From Lepus europaeus (Eukaryota; Chordata; Mammalia; Lagomorpha; Leporidae): a stretch of DNA of 64,000 nt. Of this stretch, positions 1 to 47,165 are shown piece after piece. A program made the position numbers and the translations under genes. Position 1 is the first letter of the stretch; each line of letters begins with the position of its first letter. Location of the stretch: positions 63,573,266-63,637,265 of the forward strand of contig NC_084837.1 in assembly GCF_033115175.1 (NCBI RefSeq). Direction: 5' to 3'. The notes under the pieces are model-generated. The model did not search any database, had not been told where the DNA came from, and saw only the letters and a program-made list of their open reading frames with translations.

Positions 1-36
1 TAAATAGACAAATGTTTATATAAAAAGAAAAAAACA

Positions 37-303
37 GGGGCTGGAGCTGTGGTGTAGTGGGCTAAGCTTCCGCCTACAGCTATTCCTCTTCCAATCCAGC
101 TCTCTGCTATGGCCTGGGAAAGGAGTGGAGGATGGCCCAAACTGCTGGCTCCTGGCTTTGGATCAGCCCAGCCCTGGCCATTGGTGGTTGTTTGGAGAGT
201 GAACTAACGGATGGAAGACCTTTCTCTCTGTCTCTCCCTCTCTCTGTAACTCTACCTCTCAAATAAACCTTTAAAAAAAAGAGAGAGGAAAAAAAAAAAA
301 AAA
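37..303 (+). repeat. CSINE C-repeat, internally deleted
   Basis: Head 'ggggctggagctgtggtgta', CT-rich segment, 'aaataaa' tail and a poly(A) run. The middle is shorter than consensus. Confidence 0.9.
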
Positions 304-355
304 CTATAGACAGACTTCAGTACTCTTTAAATTTCATTTCTCCACAAACTTTCAA

Positions 356-594
356 AAAAGATTTTTTAAAATTTGCTTTAAAGGTGGAGAGACAGTGACA
401 GCAAGATCTTTCATCTGCTGATTTATTCCCCAAATGCCCTTAATAGGCCAGTGTGGGCCAGACTGAAGCGAGAAATCTAAAACTCCTCTGGGTCTCCTGT
501 GTGGATGCCAAACACTCTTCTGCCAAGGTGCACATTAACAGGAAGCTGGAATTAGAAGAGGAGCCAGGACTTAAACCCAGGCACTCTACCATGA
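356..594 (-). repeat. CSINE, old and diverged
   Basis: Reverse-oriented relic: A/T tail near 356, 'ctgctgatttattccccaaa' and a degenerate body. Confidence 0.65.
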
Positions 595-595
595 A

Positions 596-1170
596 ATGCT
601 AATGTCCTCGGTCCTGGCTCCTCCACCCAAATCCAGCTTCCTGCTCATGTGTCCGGAAGGCAGCAGATGTTGGCCCAAATATTTTGGTCCCCTGCCACCC
701 ATATGGGAGAACCAGTCTGGCCCAGATCTGGTTGTTGTGGTTGTCGCTATTTGGGGAGTGAACCAGCAGATAGAGATCTCTCTCTATCCTTTTTTTTTTT
801 TTTTTAAACACTTATTTATTTGACAGGTAGAGTTATAGACAGTGAGAGAAAGAAACAAGAGAGAAAGGTCTTCTTCTGTTGGCCACCACGGCTGGTGCTG
901 CGCCGATCTGAAGCCAGGAACCAGGTGCTTCCTCCCAGTCTCCCATGCGGGTGCAGGGCCCAAGTACCTGGGCTACCATCCACTGCCCTCCTGGGCCACA
1001 GCAGAGAGCTGGACTGGAAGAGGAGCAACCAGGACTAGAACCTGGCACCCATATGGGATGCCAGCGCCGCAAGGCGGAGGATTAACCAAGTGAGCCAGGG
1101 CGCCTGCCCCTCTGTCTATCCTTTTGTCTGTCACTCTGCCTTTCAAATAAATAAAAAATATGGATGAGAT
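596..1170 (+). repeat. CSINE split by a younger insertion
   Basis: Forward element in two parts (596-793 and 1115-1170), interrupted by the reverse CSINE at 794-1114. The 11-bp sequence TCTATCCTTTT flanks the inserted copy on both sides. Confidence 0.85.
794..1114 (-). repeat. CSINE inserted into an older CSINE
   Basis: T tract, 'gacaggtagagttatagaca', body, and GC-rich end 'gccagggcgcctgcccc'. Target duplication TCTATCCTTTT at 783-793 and 1115-1125. Confidence 0.92.
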
Positions 1171-1259
1171 TTATGAATAAATAATAATAATATGAAGTAA
1201 ATAATAATCAAGTACCTTGTGTACTTTTTTTCCTCTTTAAGTACTCAAAATATAAAATG

Positions 1260-1590
1260 AGGGGCAGGTGTTGGTCTAACAGGTAACCTATTAGGATGCC
1301 CACAACCCACATTGGAGTAAATGGGTTTGGTGCAGGCTCTAGCTCCTGATTCCATCTTCTTGCTAATGCAGACTCTGGGAGGCAGTGATGATGGCCTAGG
1401 TAATTGGGTCCCTGCCACCCATGTGGAAGACCTGGCTTGAGTGTCTCCTGACTTCATTTCCTGGCTGTTTCAGGCATTTGGGGAGTGAACCAGCAGATGG
1501 GAGTTCTCTCTTATCTATTTTATTTTCCTCTTATCTATCTGACTTTCTCTCTCTCTGCCTCTCAAATACATTAATTAATTAATTTAAAGA
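1260..1590 (+). repeat. CSINE, older subfamily
   Basis: Head 'ggggcaggtgttggtctaac', diverged body with 'gggagtgaaccagcagatgg' and a 'ctctcaaata' tail. Confidence 0.8.
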
Positions 1591-1842
1591 ATATATAAAA
1601 AATGACCTAAAAACAAAGTTTTTAAGCTTATTCCAACAGCCCCAGAAATGCTCATTTTTAGCATGCACTATATAATAAAAAAAAGTGCCAGAGTATCAGT
1701 TAGCTATACCACTTAGGAGAGTGAGTGGATTGCTTTGTGAACAGGGTTGTTACCAGTTCCTGAGATCAGTGCTTCAGTGGTGTAGAGGGAGATCAGTGAT
1801 AATTTGAGGTAGCCCCCAGTTCACCTTTCCAGTTGCTTTTTT

Positions 1843-2170
1843 TTTTTTTTTTTTTTTTTGACAGGCAGAGTTAGACAGTGAGAGAGACAGAGAGAAAAGG
1901 CTTCCTTCTGTTGGTTCACTCCTCAAATGGCTGCTACGGCCAGCGTGCCGCGCTGATCCGAAGCCAGGAGCCAGGTGCTTCCTCCTGGTCTCCCATGCGG
2001 GTGCAGGGCCCAAGCACTTTGGCCATCTTCCACTGCCTTCCCAGGCCACAGCAGAGAGCTGGACTGGAAGAGGAGCAACCGGGACAGAACCGGCGCCCCG
2101 ACCGGGACTAGAACCCGGGGTGCCGGCGCTGCAGGCGGAGGGTTAGCCAAGTGAGCCATGGCACCAGCCT
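1843..2170 (-). repeat. CSINE, young subfamily, just upstream of RTF1 exon 2
   Basis: Long poly(T), 'gacaggcagagttagacagt' and a nearly full body. Flanked by CCAGTTGCTTTT at 1829-1840 and 2171-2182. It ends 126 bp before RTF1 exon 2. Confidence 0.93.
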
Positions 2171-2296
2171 CCAGTTGCTTTTTTATTTCATTTGTACATT
2201 TCCCATTAAGAGAGAGGGGCTGCATGGAATCTGTACTCTTTTTGGATGTTCTTTCTCTGTTGAACAAAACTGATGTGACTATTTCTGCCCTCTTAG

Positions 2297-38485
<36,189 letters not shown>

Positions 38486-39072
38486 GCGCACCCAGCCTGC
38501 TGCCGCCAGCCCTGCATGCCCCAGCACTATGCCCCGCCTTTCCTCTTTTCCTTTGGTTTGCCCTCTTTGGGCTGGAGCAGCCGTGGAACTGGGAAGAGAC
38601 TCTAAACTGCCAGTCGTCTGTAATATAAACCATTCGCTGTATAGACCTCCTTTGTCTGCACCATCTCCTGCCACCCCGGACCCCGCCCAGCGTGGAGCTG
38701 GGCTCTCTGGAGCTTTTTCCATGGCTTTAGATTTGTGTTTGCCTTTTTCCTTCCCTTTTTTTTTTTTTTGAAACCAGCACAGTTCATTGGCCACTCTGCA
38801 CGCATTCAGTATTACCATGGAGCTGGGAGTTTGCTGGAGCCCATGGAGGCCGTATCAGCAGCACGGGGTGGTCTCTTCTGCCTGCCTCGGACCCAACCAT
38901 CGAACATTTGGCACCTGACCCTCGTGGAGGGTGTGGGGATTGGGCACCTGCAGTCCTCCACCCTCTCGCCTCTCCTTTCTTCCTCTTCCCATCTCTGTGG
39001 AAGAGGGGTTTTCAAAACCAATTTAGTTTCCAAAAAAGTGTACATTTGTGGGGAGGGAGGGGGGTCTAATTT

Positions 39073-39110
39073 GAGAGAGAGAGAGAGAGAGTGTGTGTGT
39101 GTGTGTGTGT
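39073..39110. repeat. (GA)n(GT)n microsatellite in RTF1 3' UTR
   Basis: Nine GA units followed by ten GT units with a sharp switch at 39090/39091. It is transcribed within the RTF1 3' UTR. Confidence 0.9.
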
Positions 39111-39748
39111 AAGTGTGTGGATTTTTTTATCATTTTTTTAAAATACAGTACTCTTTGTATCAGTCTGTCATGGGTCTATAGCTGTTTCAGATTTTTTTCA
39201 GCTGTACTTGAGCATCTGAAACCGCCAGAAAGAAACTCCATTAAATGTGATTCTTCTTACTAAACAGGCCTGCCTGCTGTAGCTGTGTAACTTCCCTCCC
39301 CGCCTCTCCCCCTCATCACCCCCAGCCCCCTGCCCTGCAGGCTGTGTCCCGGCAGGTGGGAGGGCAGTAACGGAGCCTTGCTCATCCCCTGGGTGCAGCC
39401 CGCAGCTTCTTGGCTGAACAGACAGTGTGGTTGTTTTTTTTTTTTTTCCCCACTCACTGTACCTGTCTCTTCCTAGAGATTCTGTTTTGCTGTTTGGCAA
39501 GAGTGACATTTTGTTTTTAAGAGAAATTATTCAACACGAATGTGGAGAGCGAACACACAGAGATTTCGATCGTAGATGTTGTCAGCATGTGCTGTTTGCG
39601 TGTGTGTCTACGTACAGCTATGGGAGGTGTACATGTGACTGTGCAGCTAGGGAGAAGCCAGAAGAGGTGTGTATGTCTTTATGAACTGTTTGAAAAGAGA
39701 TAAGCTGACTGCTCGATAATCATTCTCAGGTGTAAAGCTCCAACTGTA

Positions 39749-39754
39749 AATAAA
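39749..39754 (+). terminator. RTF1: Proximal poly(A) signal of RTF1 (candidate)
   Basis: AATAAA in the context 'tgtaaataaaagtggc', about 1.26 kb after the stop. It would give a short 3' UTR isoform. Confidence 0.5.
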
Positions 39755-40460
39755 AGTGGCATTTAACAAATCTTTCCAGAACAAAGTCCAGCTGACTATA
39801 TATACCAAGAACTAAGCTGAAGAAAATCTGAGAGCTGCCGACTTCCACTCGAGGCAGGGGCATCTAGAAGCTCGGCTCTGTACTTCTTCACCCTACTTTT
39901 GTATAAAGCAGGAAGGGAGGGGGATGAAGGGAAATCACGGAGTTAATTTGTATTTAAACATAAAAATGAACTTAAGTGACTCTTCTGGATTTAGCAGAGC
40001 CTTGGTATTGCTTTAACTTAGTTTACATTTTTTTTTTTAATTTTGCAAACAGTAATGGATGGTTTTAAAGAAGTGTTGTGACTGTGTAAAGTTGATAAAC
40101 ATGACTGTAACACAGCTGTGTGGTGGCTGTGACACAGTTCAGTGTGGCGAAGGAGCGGTAATGGACTCATTAAAATCATACATACTTGAAGAGTCCATTG
40201 ACCGAAACTCTTTACAGACCATTGTGTAAATGTGGAATCACAGACTGTTAAACATTGCCGGGACACCTCGGCCCAGTCCTGGAGCTCCCAGGACCTCTCC
40301 CATCATGATGAACTTGGACTTTTTTTTTTTTCTTTCTGGTTTTAAAAGACGTAAAATGATAGAATCCATATAATTTGCTGGAATCACTCTGACCCATCAT
40401 GTAGATCTGTATTTAGTATCATTTGGATTTGGAGAAGTGTCAATTACATTATGGCTGTGT

Positions 40461-40466
40461 AATAAA
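40461..40466 (+). terminator. RTF1: Distal poly(A) signal of RTF1
   Basis: AATAAA followed by a T-rich stretch (ATTTTTATTC), about 1.98 kb after the stop. It is the most convincing end of the main transcript. Confidence 0.7.
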
Positions 40467-40490
40467 ATTTTTATTCAAACTGCATCACAC

Positions 40491-42004
40491 TGTAGCCACT
40501 TTGCCACTACCTCTCCACATGCAGCTGCTGAGAGCTGTGTTCTGAGATGCCGAAGCACACAGCAGGGAGAGAAGCCACCCAAAGACGACGGGAAGTTAAT
40601 TTAGCACCTGCATAGCCCACTTGAGGATTGGGGTCAAGACTAAGGACTTATCTCCAGTCTCAGCCGGGGCAGGGCCTGTGCCCCAGGATCTTGGCCAGGC
40701 ACAAGAGAGACACTGGCTTTGTCCCACCGGCTCACTCTTCCTGGTGCTTCCCAGTATTTCTTGTGTGCCCTCCTCCCCGTGTGGTTTCAGTGTTGAAGGG
40801 TGCCACACCCAAGCTTTCTTATACTTTTTCAGTTCCAAGAATCAAAGAGGCCAGTGTCCGTGTGCCTAGCTCATGGTGTATACAGGTCTGTTCGTCTTGC
40901 TTCTGACAGGCACAGAATGTTGCAACTTCCCTTCAAAAAGAATGCTTTTTTTTTGTTTGTTTGTTTGTTTCTGTGAGGTCCTGACTTGTCACTCAAACTG
41001 TACAGATACTTGTAAATAAACTGCCATTTTAATACGGGGGTCAGATCGAGTGCAAGCATTGTGTGCTGGGTGGCAGCTCTCAGAGCCATGTTTCCAGTGC
41101 CCAGGAGAGCCTCTGCTTCCTTTCCTTCCCCCGCTCAGCCCTGTGCATCCAATCCTGAGAGCCGCTGCTTCCCCAGAAGCCTGTTGTGGTTGGCTTCCTG
41201 TCCTGGCAAGAGACTTTAACAGAACTGCCTAGGCTCTGTAAGCGTTCCCCACCCCTAATGCCTGAGGCTGTGTTTCCCTATCTCTGCTAGGAAGCAGGAT
41301 CCTGCATCGGCTGCCCTGTTAGAGATGGGAGGGCCAATGACAATCACAGTGTTGGAGAGGTGCGCCCCAGGGATTAGCCCACAGGTGTACCCAGTCAGGT
41401 TTTCTCCAGCTTAATGCCACTCCCACTGCTTGACTGTGGGGAGCAGTGGCATTCGCAGGAGTTCTGAGCTCCCAGGATCTGGGTGCTGCCGGGCAACCAC
41501 ACTGCCTTCCCTGGGAAGGGGAGCGGACCTCCAGTGCTGGTGGAGGGAAGAGGAGTGCTGGGGTAGTCAACTTGACATCCCCAGAGTTTTCCAGGAGAGG
41601 AGATCCTTCCCTGGGTAATCATGGGTGGCTGTACTCCAGGAAGCCAGGACCGCAGCTCAGACGTCTGCTTCATTTCCCAGACCAAAGGTGGCCACTGAGC
41701 TCCCCTGGGCTCTGTGCTTTGGGGGGCTGGAAGGAAGGGCATCCTGCTTTCTCTGCAGTTTCCCAAACTGCCCCCAGTACCTCTGTATGGAACCAGTTTC
41801 TCTGCATCCATCCAGTAGGAGCTCAGCCACCGGGGCACCAGCACAGTCAAGGATTTTCAGTCCATACTGCAGCCTGGAGGTAGACCAGTAGCCCCAAAGT
41901 ACCAGCTCCCAGCAGGGTTCTCAACCCAGCTCTGACACCAACATCTAGGACTAAGAGATTTAACTCTGAACCACAGATTCCCATTCTTAAAGGATAATCT
42001 GTCA
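40491..42004. other. RTF1-ITPKA intergenic, unique sequence
   Basis: No gene recognised. Possible downstream AATAAA at 41015. The open frames at 41395-41850 (-) and 41446-41883 (+) show no domain. Confidence 0.45.
41015..41020 (+). terminator. Further downstream AATAAA (weak candidate)
   Basis: AATAAA in 'tgtaaataaactgcc', 0.55 kb beyond the distal RTF1 signal in otherwise unique sequence. It could serve a longer RTF1 isoform or be chance. Confidence 0.25.
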
Positions 42005-42330
42005 CTACCCTGCCAGCACTGTGGCGTAGCAGGTTAAGTTGCCACCTGTGGCACTGGCATCCCATGTGGGCACCGGTTCAAGTTTTGGCTGTTCCGCTTC
42101 CCATCCAGCTTTTTTGCTATGGCCTGGGAAAGCAGTAGAAGATGGCCTACATGCTTGGGCCCCTCCCTGAACTCGCACAGGGGACCCAGAGGAGGCTCCC
42201 GGCTCCTGGCTTCAGATCAGCCCAGCTCTGACCATTGCAGCCATTTGGGGAGTGAACCAGTGGATGGAAGACCTCTCTCTGCCTCTGTAACTCTTTCAAA
42301 TAAATAAATCTTAAAAAAAAAATAAATAAA
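42005..42330 (+). repeat. CSINE
   Basis: 'ctgccagcactgtggcgtag' to 'caaataaataaatctta'. Confidence 0.9.
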
Positions 42331-42671
42331 TAAGAAGAAAACTGTTCTGTCTTCAGTAGGAGCTCAATAAATGCTGTTGTGAGTAGAGGAAGCCGCTGCA
42401 TCTGGAGGAGAGACTGTTGGGTCCCCGTGGCCCAGGGTGGACCCCAGGGGTCCTGATGGTGGGGCACAAGCTGGGTAACGGGCTTGGCCAGGACTGAAAA
42501 GCTTGGCCCAGAGCCTCTAGGCGGCCTGCACGGCAGGAGGTCAAGAAACCACCCCTGTGGTGTGCCCAGCAGCTGGCCTGAGGGAGCTTTTGGAGAAGGC
42601 TGCAGCCCAGCTTGTGTCCAGCCCTCAGGATGTCCTTACCTTGACTGCGGGGCTGAAGGCAAGGCCCGCCT

Positions 42672-42687
42672 CCCCCCCCCCCCCCCC
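42672..42687. repeat. Poly(C) run
   Basis: Sixteen consecutive C. A 13-base G run of similar kind lies at 46780-46792. Confidence 0.9.
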
Positions 42688-42959
42688 AACAGTTAAGACC
42701 CCTCAGAGCAGCACCAGGCCAGAGGGCGTGAAGCAGCCTGCAGAGTTCCTGGGGCTCCGGTGACCACATCTTTCTCACAGTATCAGAGCCGCTCCTGTTC
42801 TCACCGAGCCGCCAATGGCCCTGCTTTGCCCCGCCTGCACGAGCACACACACTCATTCTCCAAGCCCCGAATGCCGATTTATCTTCATCAACTCCAGAAG
42901 CTTTCCCTGACCGCCCCCTCCCAGGCCAGCTTGGGTGCACCCCCACCGACTCCCCCTAG

Positions 42960-43620
42960 CGCGTCCCTTCCCACGCCATACAGTTATTTATGCGTCCCCA
43001 CGCCTCGCCTGGAATCCACTGTGTCCGTGGCATTTCCCTTCGTACCCCAGCACTCAGCGCCGCCTGGCGCTTGGGTAACGCCCACGAAACGCGGTGGAGG
43101 GAGGGAGAGAAGGAATTGAGCAGACGGCCCGCCGGGGCCCCAACTTCTGGTGCATTCCCGCCCGCGGATCCTCACCCAGCTCTGGTCCCTGGACCCGCGC
43201 GCCACAGCGCCCCCGGGAATGAGACGCCACCTGCAGCAGCGGCCCAGGCCCCGCCCTTTGGTATCGACCTCAGGCAGCCAGCCAGCTAGAACGGCGGCTG
43301 CGGCAGACGGAGACGGCCGGCTCACCCCCACGGCCCCCGGCCGCGGCCTCAGCTCGCTATCTCTTTTCCGCCGAGCGGCCTCGGGTGCTTGCACGTGCGC
43401 TCTTGCCTGTCTCCAGGCGGGAACCCTCGCAGGGCGCACCACACAGCGGATTCCCGGAGCCGGGAGCCCGGCCTTCCTGGTGTGGCAGGCGCGCAGCAGA
43501 TGCGTGAACCCTGGGACTCCTGCTGCCAGCGCGCCACCGCATGCTCTGTGGACGCGGTCACCAGGGCACAGAGATCCAAGGGGAATTAGAGGCTGCGTCC
43601 CCACCCCACCGCCGCGACGG
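42960..43620. promoter_or_regulatory. Orphan CpG-rich patch between RTF1 and ITPKA
   Basis: GC-rich with many CpGs ('ctggacccgcgcgccacagc', 'ccccggccgcggcctcagct'). It sits 4.3-4.9 kb upstream of ITPKA and has no associated gene I can recognise. It could be a distal or alternative promoter, an enhancer or a noncoding-RNA start. Confidence 0.4.
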
Positions 43621-45064
43621 TGGAATGCAGAAGTCCCCTGGTGGCGCCCCAGCCCCTCCCTGTCCCTTCTGCCTCCACTCCACTGCCGGGAGACATTCCA
43701 CCTTCTGCTCTCTCAAGAGGCGTGGGGACACCGGCTCCTGGGCCCTTGGGGCAACCCTGTCTCTGGAGTGTGTCAGGAGAGTCTGGTCTCCTGGACACAG
43801 GAGGGCAACGCATTCCGTTCCTTTGACAAGAGTGACCCAGACTGTGGAGAGTCAGCCAACACTGCTAGATCCCAGCCCTCCTAAAGGAATCTCTTAGCCA
43901 TCCCAGAATATTCCCACAGGTCCAGCCTGTCCTCCATGGGGTCCGAGATGGCAGGGAGGAGGAAAAACCCAGAGGAGGAAAGGGCTCTGGTGTGGGGGCT
44001 GAGGCTGCCACCCCTCCTCTCGCAGGGCCTCCCGCATCCTCAGGTCCCACCGGCCCTGGCTCAGGCCATTGCCCTGTCTCGCTGGCCCCAGGCAGGCAAG
44101 AGCACTGGGGAAGGTTTGGGAGCAGGAAGCAGCTTGGAGACCAGGATCCCAGGGCCTCACTGGCAGTCCCTTAGAAAGAGTGGAGGCAGCCTCAACCCCC
44201 GGGGACTGTTTTCCACCTGGTTCCTTTCTGGAACCCCAAAGGGAGCGGCCATCACTCCCAGGAAGGGGAAGGGGAAGCGGGGGCAGCAGGAGCCACTCAG
44301 TCCCGCAGCCTCTGCACCTGGCGCGATGCCTCGTCCACAGCAGAGACTCAGCCTGAAGGATCTGAGTCACCCGCATGACCACAGAATATGGGTCAGAAAC
44401 TTCTAGAAGGGCCCCAAGTCCCATGAAGCATGTCTGGGAGTTGTTACCAGAATGACACCTGGGATTCCCTGGTCCAAAGGAACACGACCGCCCAAGCAGC
44501 CACACCCCCACAGGCTCTGCTCCCTTTGGAGAGCCCTCCACGGCCCCTCCAGACAACAGGGGCCCACTCAGGAGCACAGGCCACAGGCCCTGGAGGAGGC
44601 TCAGCTTGCCGGGCACGGGCAGCTGAGCAGTGAGCTTGCTCCTGCCCCTGGGGTCCCCGGTGCTGCCCCGGGATTGGGCCAAGCTGAACGAGGCGGACTG
44701 GGGGACATGACCAGGTCCCTGGAAACCCCTGGCCTCACACATGTGCTTTCCAGCTCTGTGCCCCAGGCTGTTGCCCTCTAGAGGAATGCAGCCCTCAGGA
44801 GGAGGAGGACCCGGCACCCCAGGGAGCCAGCCTCTAAGAGACAGGGGGTCACCCAGGTGCGATGCCACAAGAAAGTGGGTTCTGTCCTCAGATGTGAGGG
44901 CAGACACTCACGGTCCATCTCAGACTGGCCACCTGATGCCACCTTCATCTATGCCCAGGCTGCCCCATGCTTGTGTGCCCTCAGCACTCAAGATGCCAGC
45001 TCCCCCTCCTCCATACTAGTCTGACTTCCTGTACAACCCATGTTCTCAACTATCAAAGAGAGGA
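43621..45064. other. Intergenic, GC-rich unique sequence
   Basis: Long open frames exist on both strands, but their Pro/Gly/Ser/Arg-rich translations match no family I know. Probably noncoding. Confidence 0.45.
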
Positions 45065-45065
45065 A

Positions 45066-45715
45066 ACAGGGGGCATTGTGGTGCAGTGGGTTCAGCTGCC
45101 ACTTGGGACACACATCCCATATTAGATGCCTGGCATTGAGTCCCCCCTCCGCTCCAGATCCACCTTCCTCCTCCGGCCATGCCCGGAAACGGCAGATGAT
45201 GCCTTAAGTACTGAAGTCCCTGCCACCCACATGGGAGCTCTGGATGAGTGCTAGGCTCCTGGGCTCAGCCTGGCCCAGCTCTGGTTATTGTGGGCACTTG
45301 AGGAATGAACCAGCAGATGGAAAATCTCCCCTCTCAAGCCGGCGCCGCGGCTCAACAGGCTAATCTTCCGCCTTGCGGCACTGGCACACTGGGTTCTAGT
45401 CCCGGTCGCCCCTCTTCCAGGCCAGCTCTCTGCTATGGCCCGGGAGTGCAGTGGAGGATGGCCCAAGTGCTTGTACCCTGCACCCCATGGGAGACCAGAA
45501 TAAGCACCTGGCTCCTGCCTGCGGATCAGCGCGATGCGCCGGCCGCAGTGTGCCAGCCGCGGCGGCCATTGGAGGGTGAACCAACGGCAAAGGAAGACCT
45601 TTCTCTCTGTCTCTCTCTCTCACTGTCCACTCTGCCTGAAAAAATAAAAAAAAAAAAAGAAAGAAAGAAAATCTCCCCTCTCTCTGTCTCTCTGCCCTTC
45701 AAATAAATAAAGGGG
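45066..45715 (+). repeat. CSINE split by a younger same-strand CSINE
   Basis: Outer forward copy: 45066-45335 and 45668-45715 ('ctctctgtctctctgccctt', 'caaataaataaag'). Confidence 0.9.
45336..45667 (+). repeat. CSINE, young GC-rich subfamily, nested
   Basis: 'aagccggcgccgcggctcaa' head, 'gagggtgaaccaacggcaaa', tail of A with AAAG units. Perfect 15-bp duplication AAAATCTCCCCTCTC at 45321-45335 and 45668-45682. Confidence 0.95.
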
Positions 45716-47139
45716 GAAATCGAGGCACAAAACTCGTTTTCCTGTCTTAACTAGGAGAACATTGTCTCCACAGCCATATGGGGATCTTAGGCCTCGCCCC
45801 AATATGTACCTCTGTTCTCTGCTTGCAGTAGGTGGAGGCAGACTGTGCCTTCTTTGGATTGAACAGCAAGATGTTAGTGAGAGAAACTAGGCACAGGACA
45901 GGAACAGAAGTCAGGGGATCTAGCCAGGACACACTGGCTTCTCCACCATCTAGCAGTGTGGCCTTCCACTGTGTCTGTAGCCACCCTGGGCCCTTATCCT
46001 CTTTGTTAGATTCCTCTGTAGCAATGAGAGAAGCATCTGAGACCCCTTCCCACTCTAAAAATTGATGAGGGTAGCTCTCAGCTCCCCTCTTCCCAGATGT
46101 GCCCTTCCCCTTCCTGAGGGACATCTGGGCAGGTACGGCACACAGCGATTGTGTGGGTGCTGGGGTGGTGGACCGAACACCTGCCCAGGTGCCTGGTAGA
46201 AGAAAATGGCAATTGCCCATGCATTTCCTCTGGGCAGCAGGAACAGAGAGCCGGCGCCCAGCCTGCTGGCGCCTCCAACATCGTCCCAACCTGGCAGGTC
46301 CCGTCCACTGAGGGCAGCACCTGCCGCCCCCCACCACCCGCTTGCCACCAGCCAGTGTAGCTCAAAAGGAGGGAAGGGGGTGTACCTTCCAGCCACAAAG
46401 CACCCCCCAGACTCATCCAGACCTCTGGGCCCCAGAGTGGGGATGGGGGGGGGCTGTGACTTCCCAGTGCTCCACAGAGGAGGCAACTCTTCAGACTCTG
46501 TGTCTCCTTCTTCCCTCACCCCTCCATCCCTGCATTGCTTCTCCCTTTCCCTCCCCACTCTTCCAACATTTGCTCCTGCATGGGTTCCCCAGGGCCTCTT
46601 TCTTTGCTGAAGGGTTGCAGTTCTCCCACTGAGCCCACCTCTCCCACTCCTGGGGCACCCATGGGTGCTTGGCAGCCCTCATCACAGCCCGGAGGCCATC
46701 CTCCAGGGGATGCTTGCTGGGTTCCAACAATGCCCAGGCAGTGGTGCCGGCTGAGGGAGCTGATCTCCTCCTGGGGACTGGGGGGGGGGGGGAGTCAGGA
46801 AACAACGATTCCCGCCCAAGTCCCTTGCAATGCTGCTGATCACCCCTCAACACCCCCCCCTCCAAACACACACACACTAAGTGACCCAAGGGCCGGTCCG
46901 GCTCACTCTGATGAAACGCGGGAGACAGCTCAGCCTCTGCGCTCTCTCCCCAGATCCACAGCCCCACCTCGGGGTGGGGGTGGGGGATCAGCTGAAGGGC
47001 TGCCCGAGTCAGAATGTGGTGGACTGGGGACTGGCGCGCTCTCCACTAACGCACCAAGACTCCCTTTGGACGTTTTCGTATTTTTCTCTTTATTTTGTTC
47101 CCACAGCAGCCCTGTGAGGGGGTGAAATGACTTGCTCAA
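45716..47139. other. Intergenic sequence upstream of the ITPKA CpG island
   Basis: 'ctagcagtgtggccttccac' near 45950 suggests a MIR; a 13-G run lies at 46780-46792. No gene recognised. Confidence 0.4.
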
Positions 47140-47165
47140 AGCCCACAGCCGACTCCAAGTCCCAG
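47085..47165 (-). repeat. MIR relic
   Basis: 'tattttgttcccacagcagc' ... 'gaaatgacttgctcaaagcc' corresponds to the MIR core in reverse. Confidence 0.5.

Larger units (their letters stand above)
38486..40490 (+). other. RTF1: RTF1 3' untranslated region
   Basis: No long open frame follows the stop. The stretch is unique sequence, U-rich in its second half, with a GA/GT microsatellite at 39073-39110 and two candidate poly(A) signals, the distal at 40461. The end is inferred from that signal and from a 3' UTR of roughly 2 kb expected for RTF1. Confidence 0.75.

Noticed and set aside
43150-43884. 244-codon plus-strand and 206-codon minus-strand (42984-43604) open frames
   Set aside because: Pro/Arg/Ala/Ser-rich translations typical of CpG-rich DNA; no domain or splice structure recognised.
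43894-44907. 337-codon minus-strand open frame between RTF1 and ITPKA
   Set aside because: Long for chance, but low-complexity Gly/Pro/Ser/Leu, with no familiar motif and both strands open over the region. No support for a gene without RNA or homology.
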